DNA of 64,000 nucleotides from Streptomyces cellulosae. GTDB taxonomy: Bacteria > Actinomycetota > Actinomycetes > Streptomycetales > Streptomycetaceae. Location of the stretch: NCBI GenBank assembly GCA_014655195.1, contig BNBH01000017.1, positions 119,793 through 183,792 on the forward strand, in the 5' to 3' direction. The notes below the pieces were generated by a model. The model saw nothing but the letters and a program-made list of their open reading frames with translations. It was not told the DNA's origin and ran no database searches. Shown here one piece after another: positions 63,033 to 64,000 of the stretch. Every line of letters starts with the position of its first letter. The stretch's first letter is position 1. The translations under genes and the position numbers were made by a program.

Positions 63033-63866
63033 CTACTTGGAGTCGGCGTCGTCCCCGTCGGACTGTTCGACGTAGTCCGTGACGGAGGGCTCACGCTCCA
63101 GCACGACCTCGACATCCTCGACCCGCACCGTGGGCTTCGTCATGTCCAGCTCGGCGAGGTGGTTCCTCAGCTTCTTCGCCATGGGTCGGAAGGTCGCGAA
63201 CGTGAGCCCGCCGGAAACGACAGCCCCGACGACGGGGACCGCCTTGGAGACGGTCCTTGCGAAGGTCTGCTTCGTCATCTCCTTACCGAGGTGACCGGCG
63301 ATCTTCTTCACGAGGGGGTAGATGAACCCCTTTGTGAGCGCCTTCTGGGGCAGCTTCTTGGCGACCTCCTTCGACATCGCCTCCGCGGCCTTCGTGACAG
63401 CAGTAGTCGCCGAATGGGTGCCGAACATCACGCCGACGAAGAGTGTGAGCACTCCCTCGGTCGCGTCGTCCATGTCGTCGCCGGAGAACAGGTCGGGCCA
63501 GCTGTAGAGGTAGGCAAGCTTCTGCGAGATGCGCAGCATGTGCCCCATGTACTGCGCCAGGTCGGCGGGGACGGTGGCGGGAAGGAAGAGCAAGCCGGGC
63601 AGTCCGGCTGCCGCGGAGGCGGCGCTGACCTTGGCGGTCTCGTACTTGATGGAGTCGTTGGCCGCCTTCTCCAGGATGTCGAGGGGGATACCCGCCGCCG
63701 CCGGGGTCTCTTCGATCGCTACCTTGATTTGCTCTTCGGAGCAGTGGCGGGCCAGCGCCTTCCGAAGGTACGTCTCCCTGTTGATACGCACACCCGGAAG
63801 TTTCGCCGCAGCGACCAACACCGTGGAGAAATGCGACCCTGGGTCTTCCATCTCTTTACCCGCCAT
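63033..63866 (-). CDS. EcsC-like membrane-associated protein
   Basis: 277 residues from ATG 63866. Features: VLVAAAKLPGVRINRETYLRKAL, ASAAAGLPGLLFLPATVPADLAQYMGHMLRISQKLAYLY, TEGVLTLFVGVMFGTHSAT, VSKAVPVVGAVVSGGLTFATFRPMAKKLRNHL. The Gly-rich hydrophobic segments followed by a basic helix resemble EcsC-domain proteins, some of which occur in defence islands; function unknown. The leader before the start is unusually AT-rich (taaaataaac), and an IS end lies only 30 bp upstream, so its native promoter may have been replaced. Confidence 0.6.
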   Translation of the reverse strand: MAGKEMEDPGSHFSTVLVAAAKLPGVRINRETYLRKALARHCSEEQIKVAIEETPAAAGIPLDILEKAANDSIKYETAKVSAASAAAGLPGLLFLPATVPADLAQYMGHMLRISQKLAYLYSWPDLFSGDDMDDATEGVLTLFVGVMFGTHSATTAVTKAAEAMSKEVAKKLPQKALTKGFIYPLVKKIAGHLGKEMTKQTFARTVSKAVPVVGAVVSGGLTFATFRPMAKKLRNHLAELDMTKPTVRVEDVEVVLEREPSVTDYVEQSDGDDADSK

Positions 63867-63895
63867 AAAATAAACCTGACCTTCCGGGAGGAACT

Positions 63896-63910
63896 TGAAC
63901 CGCCCCGGGT
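63896..63910. mobile_element. Terminal inverted-repeat end of an IS3-type element
   Basis: TGAACCGCCCCGGGT begins directly upstream of the transposase stop region and ends the element facing the EcsC-like gene. TGAACCGCCC-type ends are common for IS3-family elements in actinobacteria. The other end is outside the window, so this rests on one end and a partial transposase. Confidence 0.45.
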
Positions 63911-63922
63911 TCGGTAGAGATC

Positions 63923-64000
63923 TCAGATTGTGGTTGTGACCTGGGGTTTCGTGAGTTCGGTGTAGTAGGTGGCTTCGTACTCGACGGGCGGGACGTGGCC
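63923..64000 (-). CDS. IS3-family transposase OrfB, C-terminal 25 codons (cut by window)
   Basis: Reads GHVPPVEYEATYYTELTKPQ and ends ...TTTI at the TGA on 63925-63923. The P-x-E-Y/F-E-x-x-Y-Y tail is typical of the IS3 integrase C-terminus. The rest lies beyond base 64000, so intactness cannot be judged. Confidence 0.7.
   Translation of the reverse strand, partial: GHVPPVEYEATYYTELTKPQVTTTI

Overview
The window reads as a chromosome fragment of a Streptomyces. It is very GC-rich, uses GTG/TTG starts freely, has ATGA/GTGA translational couplings, and carries actinobacterial markers: SepH, the CutRS two-component pair, DUF3093, DUF3159, DUF3710 and DUF4193 proteins, and a WhiJ-type XRE/DUF397 module. 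From memory, cutRS and sepH correspond to S. coelicolor SCO5862/5863 and SCO5855. The core block (about 18.5-50.1 kb) is therefore probably conserved chromosome, while both flanks are accessory.

Left flank (1-18.5 kb). A truncated GAF/PucR-type regulator diverges from an acyl-CoA ligase. Then comes an accessory island whose ends are marked by an imperfect 71-bp direct repeat (3628-3698 and 18490-18560, about 80% identical, with a 20-bp perfect core). The right copy is the 3' end of an intact TrmA-type RNA methyltransferase gene; the left copy is an orphan duplicate of that 3' end. Between them lie a pseudokinase-SF1 helicase and a PLD-family protein in the arrangement of a Mokosh type I anti-phage locus. 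A soluble histidine-kinase-like protein is translationally coupled to them. A response regulator with reversed domain order follows, then a TIR/deoxyribosyltransferase-like protein fused to S1 RNA-binding domains, and a small multi-helix membrane protein. The right side of the island holds a frameshifted SDR gene fused to a decayed NarL-type response regulator.

Core (18.5-50.1 kb). In order: the RNA methyltransferase; a potassium-homeostasis block (KimA-like APC permease, two TrkA proteins, KdpDE); DUF3159 and OB-fold proteins; an orphan ABC ATPase; a secreted alginate lyase-like enzyme; a thioesterase-dUTPase-DUF3710 operon; DUF3093, DUF4193 and an EcsC-like protein; CutRS; an inositol-phosphatase-like protein and ferrochelatase; an MFS transporter overlapping a sugar-lactone oxidase; SepH; a rhodanese; a VOC protein; an MFS/TetR pair; and a flavin-monooxygenase/SDR fusion.

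Right flank (50.2-64 kb). This is a second accessory region. A large SNF2-type helicase converges on a four-gene operon: Rad50-like hook ATPase, small helical protein, coiled-coil protein with a GrpE-like C-terminus, and an Hsp70-like protein. It is followed by a WhiJ-type regulatory module (HATPase, XRE-DUF5753, DUF397), an EcsC-like protein and the edge of an IS3-type element cut by the window end. The helicase/Hsp70/GrpE-like/SMC-like set and the Mokosh-like composite are the two candidates for undescribed defence biology. All assignments come from reading motifs by eye; no database search was run.
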